Assembly: GCF_002277895.1 (NCBI RefSeq)
Contig: NZ_CP022999.1
Location: forward strand, 496,001 to 560,000
DNA length: 64,000 nt
Reading direction: 5' to 3'
Source: Rhizobium sp. 11515TR
GTDB taxonomy: Bacteria; Pseudomonadota; Alphaproteobacteria; Rhizobiales; Rhizobiaceae
The notes below the pieces were generated by a model. It worked only from the letters and a program-made list of their open reading frames with translations. It had not been told where the DNA came from and did no database searches. Shown here in pieces: positions 45,632-54,150 of this stretch. Position numbers and translations under genes: made by a program. Position 1 is the first letter of the stretch, and each line of letters opens with the position of its first letter.

Positions 45632-46828
45632 TCAAGCCAAGGTGTTGTGACGCCGCAGCCTATGGAGTGCTGCCAATACCAGCAGCCCCATGAGGGTGGA
45701 GAAAGCCACAAGCGGCCATGCGCTATCGCCATCCAACCCGGTGACCGTCAGCGTCCCGACGACACTCACGATCAGGCTCTGAATGCAGAAATAAAACGCC
45801 ACCGCAGATCCGGCGATATCGCCGAACTCAGCCAGGGCTCCATTCGCCGTGACCGATCCTGCAAAGACGATGCCGACCGCCATGATCCACATCGGCAGCA
45901 CGAAGCTCGCGAAGGACGGCACCCCGTAGAGCTGACCGAGAACAAGAGCTGCCGCACCGACGAGAAGCAATCCCATGCCCCGCGCAACGCAGCCCGCCAC
46001 ACCCCATCTTTCGACAAACCATCCGGCAAAGCGTGCCGTAGCGATCATCACGACAGCAACCGTTGCAAAGGCGATGCTGAAGCCGAGCTCGGAATAGCCA
46101 GCTCTGCCGATCAGCACGCGGGGAGCGGTCGAGAAGAACACGAAGAACGTCCCCATTCCCGCACTGAAGGCGAGCGTATAGGTCCAGAACGATCGGCTTC
46201 TGAAGATCGGCCAAATCGACCGGCGCGGCCCGATCGAGCCTTGAGGTCTCGTTTCATGCCATTTCGCCATGGCGTGAAAGGTCGCGGCCAATGCCAGAAG
46301 CGAAAGCAATATAAAGATGGCACGCCACCCGAACTGGTCGGCAATCATCGCTCCGGCAATCGGACCGAGCGCCGGCACGAAGGAAAGTATCGAACCAAAC
46401 GTGGCGTAGATAATGGCCTGCTCCGGACGGTTGCCGTAGACATCCCGCACGGTCGCGAAGGTCGCGACCAAGGCTGCCGATGCGCCGATGGCCTGCAGCA
46501 GGCGGCATAGCACGAAGACAGGTGCACCCCATGACAGGGCCGCTCCGAGAGAGGCAACGGCAAACAGAACGGCACCGGAAAGCAGGACCGGGCGACGGCC
46601 GATGCGATCCGAAAGAGGGCCGAACACGACCTGTCCGAGACCCAGCATGATCATATAGAGGCTCAATGTCAGCTGGACTACCGCAGGCGTGGTGTTGAGA
46701 ATGCCGGGCATCGACGGCACGACAGGAAGGTAGATATCCATGGCCAGCGAGGCGAGGATATCAAAAGGCGCCATCAGCAGCAGTGCCGCCGGCAGCGAGT
46801 AAGCCCAGGACGGGCGTATGTCAGACAT
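45632..46828 (-). CDS. CmlA/FloR-like MFS phenicol or multidrug efflux pump
   Basis: A 398-residue major-facilitator protein with about 12 membrane segments. It matches the DHA1 Bcr/CflA group and specifically the CmlA/FloR pattern: YSLPAALLLMAPFDILASLA, MDIYLPVVPSMP, the loop 2-3 motif GPLSDRIGRRPVLL and the later MGTFFVFFSTAP block. CmlA and FloR export chloramphenicol and florfenicol using the proton gradient; whether this chromosomal-type homologue does so is inference. A 9-bp hairpin (46902-46928) lies in its leader region, but no leader peptide of the cmlA type could be established. Confidence 0.85.
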   Translation of the reverse strand: MSDIRPSWAYSLPAALLLMAPFDILASLAMDIYLPVVPSMPGILNTTPAVVQLTLSLYMIMLGLGQVVFGPLSDRIGRRPVLLSGAVLFAVASLGAALSWGAPVFVLCRLLQAIGASAALVATFATVRDVYGNRPEQAIIYATFGSILSFVPALGPIAGAMIADQFGWRAIFILLSLLALAATFHAMAKWHETRPQGSIGPRRSIWPIFRSRSFWTYTLAFSAGMGTFFVFFSTAPRVLIGRAGYSELGFSIAFATVAVVMIATARFAGWFVERWGVAGCVARGMGLLLVGAAALVLGQLYGVPSFASFVLPMWIMAVGIVFAGSVTANGALAEFGDIAGSAVAFYFCIQSLIVSVVGTLTVTGLDGDSAWPLVAFSTLMGLLVLAALHRLRRHNTLA

Positions 46829-47161
46829 GAGAAAATTCCGCTCGAAAGAGAGATCGGGCGGCGCCTGCCACTGGCATCAAAGGGAATGAGTTCGACAGCA
46901 CGCCGCAACAACAAAAAGCTGTTGCGGCTTATCTATCTGCTGACTTGGAATTCCCCATGCCGATGGCCTCGTGGCGATATACGTGATGACCACCTGCCTG
47001 TAGCAGATGACATCGGACCGGGCAATGATGTTGCAACGGGCGTGGTCGCAACCCTCACCTGCAATGCGGTCAACTGCGCATCGAAAATGACGTGAAAATC
47101 TAATGAATTTTTAACCATAACTATGCCCTAACTACTTGTAATTTCTTTCTTGGAGCAGATT
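46829..47161. other. Divergent intergenic region with a leader hairpin
   Basis: 333 bp between the efflux gene and the chemoreceptor gene. GCCGCAACA (46902-46910) pairs with TGTTGCGGC (46920-46928). The stretch 47090-47150 is AT-rich and probably holds the chemoreceptor promoter. No gene seen. Confidence 0.45.
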
Positions 47162-48664
47162 ATGGTGCGCGCATCGAAAATGGACGAGCTAGATGATAGG
47201 CTCGACTTTGTTGGACTGGGACAGGATGCCAGGCAGGCTCTTTCGGAGCTGCAGCCGACTATCGAATCCGCCGTCAAAGGCTCTCTCGATACCTTTTACG
47301 AGAAGATCACCAAACATCCGGCGATGTCGAAATTCTTTTCGTCGCAGCAGCATGTGCACCACGCCAAATCCAAGCAGCAGGACCATTGGAAGACGATCGC
47401 GTCAGGCAAATACGGACCCGATTATGTCGAAGCGGTCTCGGCGGTCGGCAGGACCCATGCCCGTCTCGGCCTCGAGCCGCGCTGGTACATTGGCGGCTAC
47501 GCCTTGATCCTCGAAGGGATGGTGCGTTCGATCGTTGCGCAGCAGCTCAATGGTTTCATGCTGCGCAAGCACGAACAAGCCCTGTCTCGGCGGTTGTCGG
47601 CGATCGTCAAGGCCGCCCTCGTTGACATGGATTACGGCATTTCGGTTTACCTGCAGGTGCTCGCCGATGAGCGCGACCGCGCAGAATCCGAGCGGGCTGC
47701 AGCACAGCGCGAGCAGGAACGCGCGCTTAACGCACTCGGCGTAGCGCTGAACGGACTTGCGAACGGCGACCTGACGGCTGATATCACAGAAGCCCTTTCG
47801 GCCGAATTCGAGGTCCTGAAGAGCAACTACAACGAGTCGCTCGCATCCCTCGGCACTGCAATGCAGCGCATCGAAGATTCGGTGACACGCGTTCGCGACG
47901 AAGCCGGTTCAATCTCGTCTGCCGCTGACAACATGGCAAGGCGCACGGAACAACAAGCCTCTGCGCTCGAGGAAAGTGCCGCTGCGATCGACCAGATCAC
48001 CACGATTTCCGAACAGACCGCCGAGCGGACGCGCGAGGTTCAGGCAATCGTCAAGGAATCCGCCTCGGAGGCGGAACGCTCGCGCGAGGTCGTGCAGCAG
48101 GCCGTGTCAGCCATGGGCGATATCGAAACCTCGTCGCGCAAGATGACCGATATCATCTCCGTCATCGATGACATCGCCTTCCAGACGAACCTTCTGGCGT
48201 TGAACGCCGGCGTCGAGGCGGCGAGAGCGGGCGAACAGGGCAAGGGCTTCGCCGTCGTCGCGCAGGAAGTCCGCGAATTGGCGCAGCGTTCGGCGACCGC
48301 CGCAAAGGAAATCAAGGATCTGATCGACAGGTCATCCAACGATGTGCGTCGCGGCGTCGAACTGGTCAACAGAACCGGCGAGGCGCTGGCGCTCATCGGC
48401 AATCAGGTGGCTTCCATCGACCGGAATGTCGGCGCCATCGCCCGCTCGACGCAGGAACAAGCCGTCGGCATCAGCGAGATCAATTCCGCCGTCCGCAACA
48501 TGGATCAGATGACGCAGCAGAATGTCGCGCTGATGGAGGAGACGAATGCCTCGACGCGGCACCTCGCCGATATCAGCAACGAACTCGCCGGTCTGGTCGG
48601 ACGCTTCAAGACGGTGCGTTCGGGAACGCGGACAGGCGCTGTCAGGCTGAAACTCGCAAGCTGA
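47162..48664 (+). CDS. Globin-coupled methyl-accepting chemotaxis protein
   Basis: A 500-residue soluble chemoreceptor. Residues 1-180 form a sensor globin with the proximal haem histidine at about 99 in [23 protein letters not shown]-like segment (about 195-250, [13 protein letters not shown]) leads to the MCP signalling domain with the conserved hairpin tip [20 protein letters not shown] and [20 protein letters not shown]. There are no membrane segments and no C-terminal methylesterase-docking pentapeptide. It probably senses oxygen or other haem ligands for aerotaxis, as HemAT does. ATG 47162 has GGAG six bases upstream; an in-frame TTG at 47150 is less likely. Confidence 0.92.
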   Translation: MVRASKMDELDDRLDFVGLGQDARQALSELQPTIESAVKGSLDTFYEKITKHPAMSKFFSSQQHVHHAKSKQQDHWKTIASGKYGPDYVEAVSAVGRTHARLGLEPRWYIGGYALILEGMVRSIVAQQLNGFMLRKHEQALSRRLSAIVKAALVDMDYGISVYLQVLADERDRAESERAAAQREQERALNALGVALNGLANGDLTADITEALSAEFEVLKSNYNESLASLGTAMQRIEDSVTRVRDEAGSISSAADNMARRTEQQASALEESAAAIDQITTISEQTAERTREVQAIVKESASEAERSREVVQQAVSAMGDIETSSRKMTDIISVIDDIAFQTNLLALNAGVEAARAGEQGKGFAVVAQEVRELAQRSATAAKEIKDLIDRSSNDVRRGVELVNRTGEALALIGNQVASIDRNVGAIARSTQEQAVGISEINSAVRNMDQMTQQNVALMEETNASTRHLADISNELAGLVGRFKTVRSGTRTGAVRLKLAS

Positions 48665-48738
48665 AGCGGTCGATGACGTCGTTAGCACTTTCAATGAGAT
48701 GGCTCCGGACAATAGTTCGGGGCCGTTTTGCCGCGCAT

Positions 48739-49617
48739 TTAGCTCGGCATCTCCTCAATTTCCGCCAACAGCCATTGGCGAAACACCTTCATCGACGCCG
48801 TTTCCGCTCGCGATTTCAAGCGCGTCAGCCAGTAGCTGCCGGTCATCGCCGTGATCTGGAACGGCTGCATGATCCTGCCGGCCTCGATGTCATGGGAAAA
48901 CATCGCGACGGGCACGAGCGCGACGCCAACGCCTCGCGCAGCCGCCTCCACGAGCGTCAACGACGAATCGAACATCCAACCGCGAAGATGCGGCGGCGGC
49001 AGACCCGCCACCCTGAACCAGAGCGACCATTCGTCCACCCGATAGGATCGTAACAGCTCGACATCGGTGAGATCGGCAGGCGTATGCAATCGCGCGCCGA
49101 TATCGGGCGTGCAAACCGGGGAGAGCGGCGCATCCATGAGATGGATCGCTTCTGTTCCATGCCAGGCGCCGTCACCGAAACGCAGGAAGAAATCCAACCC
49201 GTCGAGCACCATATCGGCGCGATTGTTGTTAGTCTTTAGGCGCAGATCGACGTGCGGGTGCTGCGCCTTGAAGCTCGCGAGGCGCGGCAAAAGCCAGCCG
49301 ATCGCGAAAGTCCCGACGACGCCGATCGTCAGGATTTCGTCAAAATTTCCTTCCTCCAGCTGGCTGAGTGTGGCGCTCATGCGGCGAAAGGCATCGGTCA
49401 GCACCGGCAACAGCGCGTGCCCCTCATCGGTCAGCGCCAGGCCGCGCGGCAGGCGCTTGAAAAGGGTTACACCCAGCACGTCTTCCAGCGCCTTGACCTG
49501 ATGGCTGATCGCCGTCTGCGTAACCCGGAGTTCGAGGCCAGCCCGCGTAAAACTGCAATGCCGCGCCGAGGCCTCGAAAACGCGCAGCGCGTTCAGCGGC
49601 AGCTGGGAAATATCCAT
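48739..49617 (-). CDS. ampR: AmpR-like LysR-family regulator of beta-lactamase
   Basis: A 292-residue LysR-type regulator. The N-terminal HTH reads LPLNALRVFEASARHCSFTR and TQTAISHQVKALEDVLG; the effector domain (about 90-290) is complete. It belongs to the GcvA/AmpR subgroup and is divergent from a class A beta-lactamase gene with 170 bp between, the classical ampR-bla layout. AmpR binds cell-wall muropeptides and switches bla expression on when beta-lactams disturb peptidoglycan recycling. A glycine-cleavage-type role is less likely in this context. Confidence 0.85.
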   Translation of the reverse strand: MDISQLPLNALRVFEASARHCSFTRAGLELRVTQTAISHQVKALEDVLGVTLFKRLPRGLALTDEGHALLPVLTDAFRRMSATLSQLEEGNFDEILTIGVVGTFAIGWLLPRLASFKAQHPHVDLRLKTNNNRADMVLDGLDFFLRFGDGAWHGTEAIHLMDAPLSPVCTPDIGARLHTPADLTDVELLRSYRVDEWSLWFRVAGLPPPHLRGWMFDSSLTLVEAAARGVGVALVPVAMFSHDIEAGRIMQPFQITAMTGSYWLTRLKSRAETASMKVFRQWLLAEIEEMPS

Positions 49618-49787
49618 TTGTGTCCTAGGACCAAGTTTTTCTCATGTCTAAGCCCAGAATTGATCGTTTGTCTAGGGCAGAAAGCAGAGCCATAGTCTGC
49701 CTCGCAAGGTGATTTGCAGGGTCCCAATGACGTCCACGAGACCCGAGACGCACCGAGTTGCTCAACATCAATCGAAGTGGAAACGTG
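49618..49787. promoter_or_regulatory. ampR-bla divergent control region
   Basis: A 170-bp region between divergent starts. It includes TCCTAGGA near its left end and related GTCTAAGCCC and GTCTAGGGCA segments that could be half sites for the LysR-type regulator. The exact operator (T-N11-A type) cannot be fixed by eye. Confidence 0.5.
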
Positions 49788-50681
49788 ATGACGATCTTAT
49801 TGTCGCGCCGGCAAAGCCTTGCCGGCAGCTTGCTTGCGCTGCCTGTTCTGGCAGAACTTAGCGCGGTTGGACGTGCTGCAGACGCTAATACGGGCGAGAC
49901 GCAGCTCGCTGCGCTCGAAAGCAGGCATCCAGGCCGCATCTGCGTCAGCATTCTCGACATGGGGAGCGGCAAGCGCATCGAGCATCGCGCCGGCGAGCGC
50001 ATCCTGATGTGCAGCACCTTCAAGGCGCTGGCCGCAGCTCTTGTGCTTGCCCGGGTCGACAAGGGCGATGAGAAGCTCGACCGGCGCATTCACTATAAGA
50101 AGGGCGATCTCATCGACTATTCTCCGGCGACCGAACCCAATGCCGGAGACAATGGCATGACGGTTGGCGAACTTTGTGCGGCCGCCGTGACGCTCAGCGA
50201 CAATACCGCGGCCAATCTCTTGCTCGCGAGCTTTGGCGGCCCGAAGGCGGTGACGGCTTTCTGTCGTAGCCTCGGCGACGATCTCACGCGCCTTGACCGC
50301 ACAGAACCTACATTGAACTACCACGACACTCCGGACGATCAACGCGATACGACGACGGCTTCGGCCATGCTGGAAAATCTGCGGCGGCTTCTGTTTACCG
50401 ATGTACTGACAGCCGCCTCGCGATCGCAATTGGCCGCCTGGCTGATCACCAACAAGACGGGTGATGCGCGCTTGCGCGCCGGCCTTCCGAAGGACTGGCT
50501 GGTTGGCGACAAGACGGGGACAAACGGCAACAAAGCCGGCAATGCCAATGATATCGCGGTGCTGTGGCCAGCAAGCCGTGCGCCCATCATCGTGACAGCC
50601 TATTGCGAGATACCGGAAATCACAGCCGACGAGCGCAACGCCGTCATTGCGGAGATCGGCCGGATCGTTGCGGCGATCTGA
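49788..50681 (+). CDS. bla: Class A beta-lactamase, Tat-exported
   Basis: A 297-residue class A serine beta-lactamase. All catalytic blocks are present: STFK (serine at residue 76, Ambler 70), SDN (137-139, Ambler 130-132), the omega-loop glutamate in EPTLN (173, Ambler 166) and KTG (242-244, Ambler 234-236). The N-terminus has a twin-arginine signal (LSRRQSLAGSLLALP), so the enzyme should act in the periplasm. A cysteine precedes the active serine (MCSTFK), as in many CTX-M and carbapenemase relatives. ATG 49788 follows GTG 49785 and is the better start. It is controlled by the divergent ampR. Confidence 0.93.
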   Translation: MTILLSRRQSLAGSLLALPVLAELSAVGRAADANTGETQLAALESRHPGRICVSILDMGSGKRIEHRAGERILMCSTFKALAAALVLARVDKGDEKLDRRIHYKKGDLIDYSPATEPNAGDNGMTVGELCAAAVTLSDNTAANLLLASFGGPKAVTAFCRSLGDDLTRLDRTEPTLNYHDTPDDQRDTTTASAMLENLRRLLFTDVLTAASRSQLAAWLITNKTGDARLRAGLPKDWLVGDKTGTNGNKAGNANDIAVLWPASRAPIIVTAYCEIPEITADERNAVIAEIGRIVAAI

Positions 50682-50775
50682 GATCATACGCACCGGATAA
50701 CAGCCGTCGCCAATCATCGCTTCCTTTTCGGCCATGCGATCCTGCACGGTCAATCATCACAATGAGGATATCATC

Positions 50776-51969
50776 TTGAATATACGTGCCAATTCCTTGC
50801 AGAAGTTCGGTATCGTCGCAGGCTGCCTTTTCTATGGGATCGGTGCCCACGCCGCCGAAGTCGATGACCGGGAGCAGCTGGAGCGAGCTGTCAACGAGAT
50901 CATTCGTCCGCTCATGAAGAATAACGACGTGCCGGGCATGGCGATCGCGATTACCGTCAAGGGCAAGCGCTACATCTTCAACTATGGCGTCGCCTCGAAG
51001 GAGAGCGGCCAGAAGGTGACGAACGACACGATCTTCGAGCTCGGCTCCATCAGCAAGACCTTTACAGCAGCCCTTGGCTCCTACGCCCAGATCAGCGGAA
51101 AGCTCTCCTTCTCCGACAAGGCGACGAAATATATGCCGGAGCTTGCGGGTACCAGTTTCGACAGGATCAGCCTCCTCGATCTCGCCACATATTCGGCCGG
51201 CGGTCTGCCTCTGCAGTTTCCCAATGGGGTAACGGATCAGGGCAAGATGGTTGCCTATTATCGCAACTGGCATCCTTCCTTCGCGCCCGGCACCTATAGG
51301 CAATATTCCAATCCCAGCATCGGCCTGTTCGGTTACCTAGCGGCGCAGGCGATGGGCGAGCCGTTTGACACGCTGATGCAGGACAAAATTCTTTCCGGTC
51401 TCAACCTCAACCACACTTATGTCCGCGTTCCACAGGCGGAGATGGGCAACTATGCCTATGGCTATTCGAAGCAGGGCAAGCCGATCCGCGTCAATGGTGG
51501 CGTTTTCGACACGCAGGCCTATGGCATCAAGACTACGAGCTCCGACATGCTTGCCTTTCTCGAAGCCAATATGGGCGAGGCAAAGCTCGACGGCAGACTT
51601 CAGCAGGCGATCGATGCGACGCATGTCGGCTATTATAGGGTCGACAACACGACGCAAGCCCTCGGTTGGGAGATCTACGCCTATCCGACGACGCTTGCCC
51701 GGCTGCTTGCCGGTAACTCGTCCGACATGGCACGTGAGCCGCATAAGATCACCCGCCTCGATCCACCGCAGCAGGCGCGCAAGGATGTCCTTCTGAACAA
51801 GACGGGTTCGACGAACGGCTTCGGCGCCTATGCGGCCTTCATACCCGCGCGGCAGGTCGGCATCGTCCTGCTGGCAAACAGGAATTTTCCGATCCCTGCG
51901 CGCGTTTCGTCGGTCTACAAGATTCTGACCGCCGTCGAAAACCTGCCCGGATTGAGCGAGGCAAAATAG
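50776..51969 (+). CDS. ampC: Class C beta-lactamase (AmpC family)
   Basis: A 397-residue class C serine beta-lactamase. The motifs SISK (serine about 91), YSN (about 177-179) and KTG (about 342-344, in NKTGSTNGFGAY) are all present, with normal spacing. Starting at TTG 50776, with GAGG eight bases upstream, gives a typical signal peptide ending GIGAHA; an ATG at 50734 in the same frame would add 14 polar residues. It lies 94 bp after the class A gene in the same direction and may share its AmpR control. It should hydrolyse cephalosporins in the periplasm. Confidence 0.92.
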   Translation: MNIRANSLQKFGIVAGCLFYGIGAHAAEVDDREQLERAVNEIIRPLMKNNDVPGMAIAITVKGKRYIFNYGVASKESGQKVTNDTIFELGSISKTFTAALGSYAQISGKLSFSDKATKYMPELAGTSFDRISLLDLATYSAGGLPLQFPNGVTDQGKMVAYYRNWHPSFAPGTYRQYSNPSIGLFGYLAAQAMGEPFDTLMQDKILSGLNLNHTYVRVPQAEMGNYAYGYSKQGKPIRVNGGVFDTQAYGIKTTSSDMLAFLEANMGEAKLDGRLQQAIDATHVGYYRVDNTTQALGWEIYAYPTTLARLLAGNSSDMAREPHKITRLDPPQQARKDVLLNKTGSTNGFGAYAAFIPARQVGIVLLANRNFPIPARVSSVYKILTAVENLPGLSEAK

Positions 51970-52215
51970 AGACCGGGCTCGAAGGTTTGGTCCGCTCCAA
52001 CAAATGGCCGACTCCAGCAAAAGCTGACGGGTCGGCCAGTATCATTGCACGCAGCACCAATCGCCAAGCTCTGACATATGTGACGATATGCCATGTCGTA
52101 CATGTATGAAGCAGGCTGTTTCAAATGCATTCTGGCTGTCTGGTAGCGACGTATTTGACGTATTTAGAGCGTCAAGTTCGGTTCATGAAGAGGTCGCCAC
52201 CGCCGGATACGGGCA

Positions 52216-53136
52216 TCAGGCAGTGGCAAGTTCACCTGCTTCCTGCCAATTGCGCAACAAGGCAAACAGCTCCGCGCGATCCTTTACATCGAGTTGCGGC
52301 ACGCCTGGAACGCGAACGGGGCCGACCTTCAGGCCGGAATAGGTGACGGCCTCCTTGACGACGGTGACGTTTGTTCCGTTGCGGAACTTGGTGCGCATGC
52401 GTTCGAAGGGCTCGAGCTCGTTGACGATGGCGCGGGCAGCGGCAAAATCACCCTTCTCCAAAGCTGCATGCACAGCAAGCGACAGCTTCGGAGCAACATT
52501 GACGAGGCCCGACGTGAAGCCCCTCGCGCCGGCGGCGGCGAATGTGGGGGCCCAGCTCTCAGCGAGACCGCAGACGAACAGCGCGCCGTTCGGATCGGAA
52601 GCTGCGATCGCCCTTGAAAGCAGCATCAGATCCGTCGTCGCAAACTTGATGCCGGCAATGTTGCCGTGGCCGGCCAGACGGACCATGTCGTCGACGCTGA
52701 AGCCTTCGGCACGGACATAGGCAACGAGCGGGAGCGGCGAAGCCTCCGCCAGATCGCGAAAATAGTCGATCTGCGAGCCGGGTGCGGCGAACGGATCCAC
52801 CGGTTGATGCGACATGACGGCGGAGGCGCCGATCGAGGCTGCATCCTTCGCCATCTGGATCGCCTCGCGCAATGAACGGCCGATCGCCGCCGTCACCGGC
52901 GCCTTGCCTTCGACACCCTTGATCGCAGCTTCGTGGACGCGGCGGATTTCTCCCGGCGTCAGCGCATAGAATTCGCCCGTATTGCCCGCTGCTACGATGT
53001 TATGAATCCCGGCAGCCGCTACCCGCTGATAGACCTGAGCGGTGACGCGTGGTTCCACTTCGCCACTTCCATCATAGGCCGTGACCGGAACACCCGAGAC
53101 GCCGGTCAGCACCTGCCGCATGGTTTCAATGCTCAT
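52216..53136 (-). CDS. DapA-family aldolase/dehydratase (DHDPS superfamily)
   Basis: A 306-residue class I aldolase of the dihydrodipicolinate-synthase superfamily. The GNTGEF loop (about 48-53), a tyrosine in VAYVRAEG and the Schiff-base lysine in GIKFATTD (about 160) are visible. Next to an enolase-superfamily sugar-acid dehydratase and a solute importer, it more likely cleaves or dehydrates a 2-keto-3-deoxy sugar acid than makes lysine precursors. ATG 53136 has TAGGAAG just upstream. It is cotranscribed with, or follows, the GntR gene at 53225-53941. Confidence 0.87.
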   Translation of the reverse strand: MSIETMRQVLTGVSGVPVTAYDGSGEVEPRVTAQVYQRVAAAGIHNIVAAGNTGEFYALTPGEIRRVHEAAIKGVEGKAPVTAAIGRSLREAIQMAKDAASIGASAVMSHQPVDPFAAPGSQIDYFRDLAEASPLPLVAYVRAEGFSVDDMVRLAGHGNIAGIKFATTDLMLLSRAIAASDPNGALFVCGLAESWAPTFAAAGARGFTSGLVNVAPKLSLAVHAALEKGDFAAARAIVNELEPFERMRTKFRNGTNVTVVKEAVTYSGLKVGPVRVPGVPQLDVKDRAELFALLRNWQEAGELATA

Positions 53137-53224
53137 CTTCCTACCCTTACCCTTTATCATCCATCGAGACGCAAACGAGGAGACGTAAAGAAGACATCAC
53201 CTCGCCTTCGCCTCATCCAATTCT

Positions 53225-53941
53225 CTATACGCCCTGGAACATGCGGGCGCGTGCATTCAAGATATGTCGCTTCATGGCGTCGTGAGCCTCGGTTTCCTGC
53301 CGCGCGAAAATCGCCTGTACGATGACGGCATGCTCATCCTGAACACTGCGGATCTGCTCTGGCGTCCGCTTGAGGCTGAGGCTGCGGGTCACGGAATGAC
53401 CGATGGCGAAGTGCGGCCGGAACAATTCGCGGACGGTGATATGGAACTGATTGCCGGTCGCGATCGCAATGGCGTCGTGCAGTTCCTGATCCTCTTCAGC
53501 ACCAAGGCGGCCTTCGCCGAGACACTGTTCGATCTTTTGAAGCGCCAGTGTGATCCGTTCCCTATCGGCCGTCTGCCAGTTGCGCGCCGCAAGCTCGGCC
53601 GCCTCTGCCTCAAGCCCGGCGCGAAATTCGAAAAAGCGTTGGACATCGGCAAGCGATCCCACAGGCACCATTTTCAGGACCGAGGAATCCGGCCTTTGCC
53701 TCACATAGGAACCCGACCCCTTGCGCGACACGATCAAACCATCCATGCGCAGCCGCTCCAGAGCGTCGCGCACAACAGGTCGCGACGCGCCGAACATTTC
53801 CGCGAGCTTGGCTTCCGCCGGCAGCCGCTCATTCACCGGAAAGGTTCCATCCGCGATCATGGCGACAATCCTCTCGTAGATGATATCGCCGAAGCGCGTC
53901 GCGCCCACACCGGAATCGTTGGCGACAGAGAGTTTCATCAT
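53225..53941 (-). CDS. GntR-family (FadR subgroup) transcription regulator
   Basis: A 238-residue regulator. The winged HTH (about 15-85) includes RLPAEAKLAEMFGASRPVVR and LIVSRKGSGSYV; the C-terminal FCD-type all-helical domain (about 95-235) keeps the metal-binding histidine pattern (ELHDAI, and a later HIL). Such regulators bind sugar acids or related carboxylates. It faces the ABC-importer operon across 209 bp and probably represses both sides until substrate appears. Confidence 0.9.
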   Translation of the reverse strand: MMKLSVANDSGVGATRFGDIIYERIVAMIADGTFPVNERLPAEAKLAEMFGASRPVVRDALERLRMDGLIVSRKGSGSYVRQRPDSSVLKMVPVGSLADVQRFFEFRAGLEAEAAELAARNWQTADRERITLALQKIEQCLGEGRLGAEEDQELHDAIAIATGNQFHITVRELFRPHFAIGHSVTRSLSLKRTPEQIRSVQDEHAVIVQAIFARQETEAHDAMKRHILNARARMFQGV

Positions 53942-54150
53942 CGTCCTTCATGAATGCCGGCCAGCGACAGCCATAGCGCATTTCCTGCGCGACAGGGCTA
54001 CTAAATCTGTAAAAATCTGTCAACTCTTGTAATTATCTGAGAACGTAATATGGTCTCGACGCTGCGCCAGAGGGGTGCATGGCGACGGGGCGGGAGCCTG
54101 TCGCATCGGTCGAGGCAAAACCCGGCCGAAGTCAAAATGGGAGGGATTCG
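53942..54150. promoter_or_regulatory. Divergent control region of the sugar-acid cluster
   Basis: A 209-bp region between gntR and the binding-protein gene. The AT-rich part (54000-54050) has TCTGTAAAAATCTGTC and CTTGTAATTATCTGAG, a likely promoter and operator area for the GntR protein. No exact dyad could be settled by eye. Confidence 0.45.

Noticed and set aside
45632-46828. Naming the efflux gene cmlA with leader-peptide attenuation
   Set aside because: The protein resembles CmlA/FloR, but the hairpin in the leader could not be tied to a short leader peptide or a masked ribosome site.
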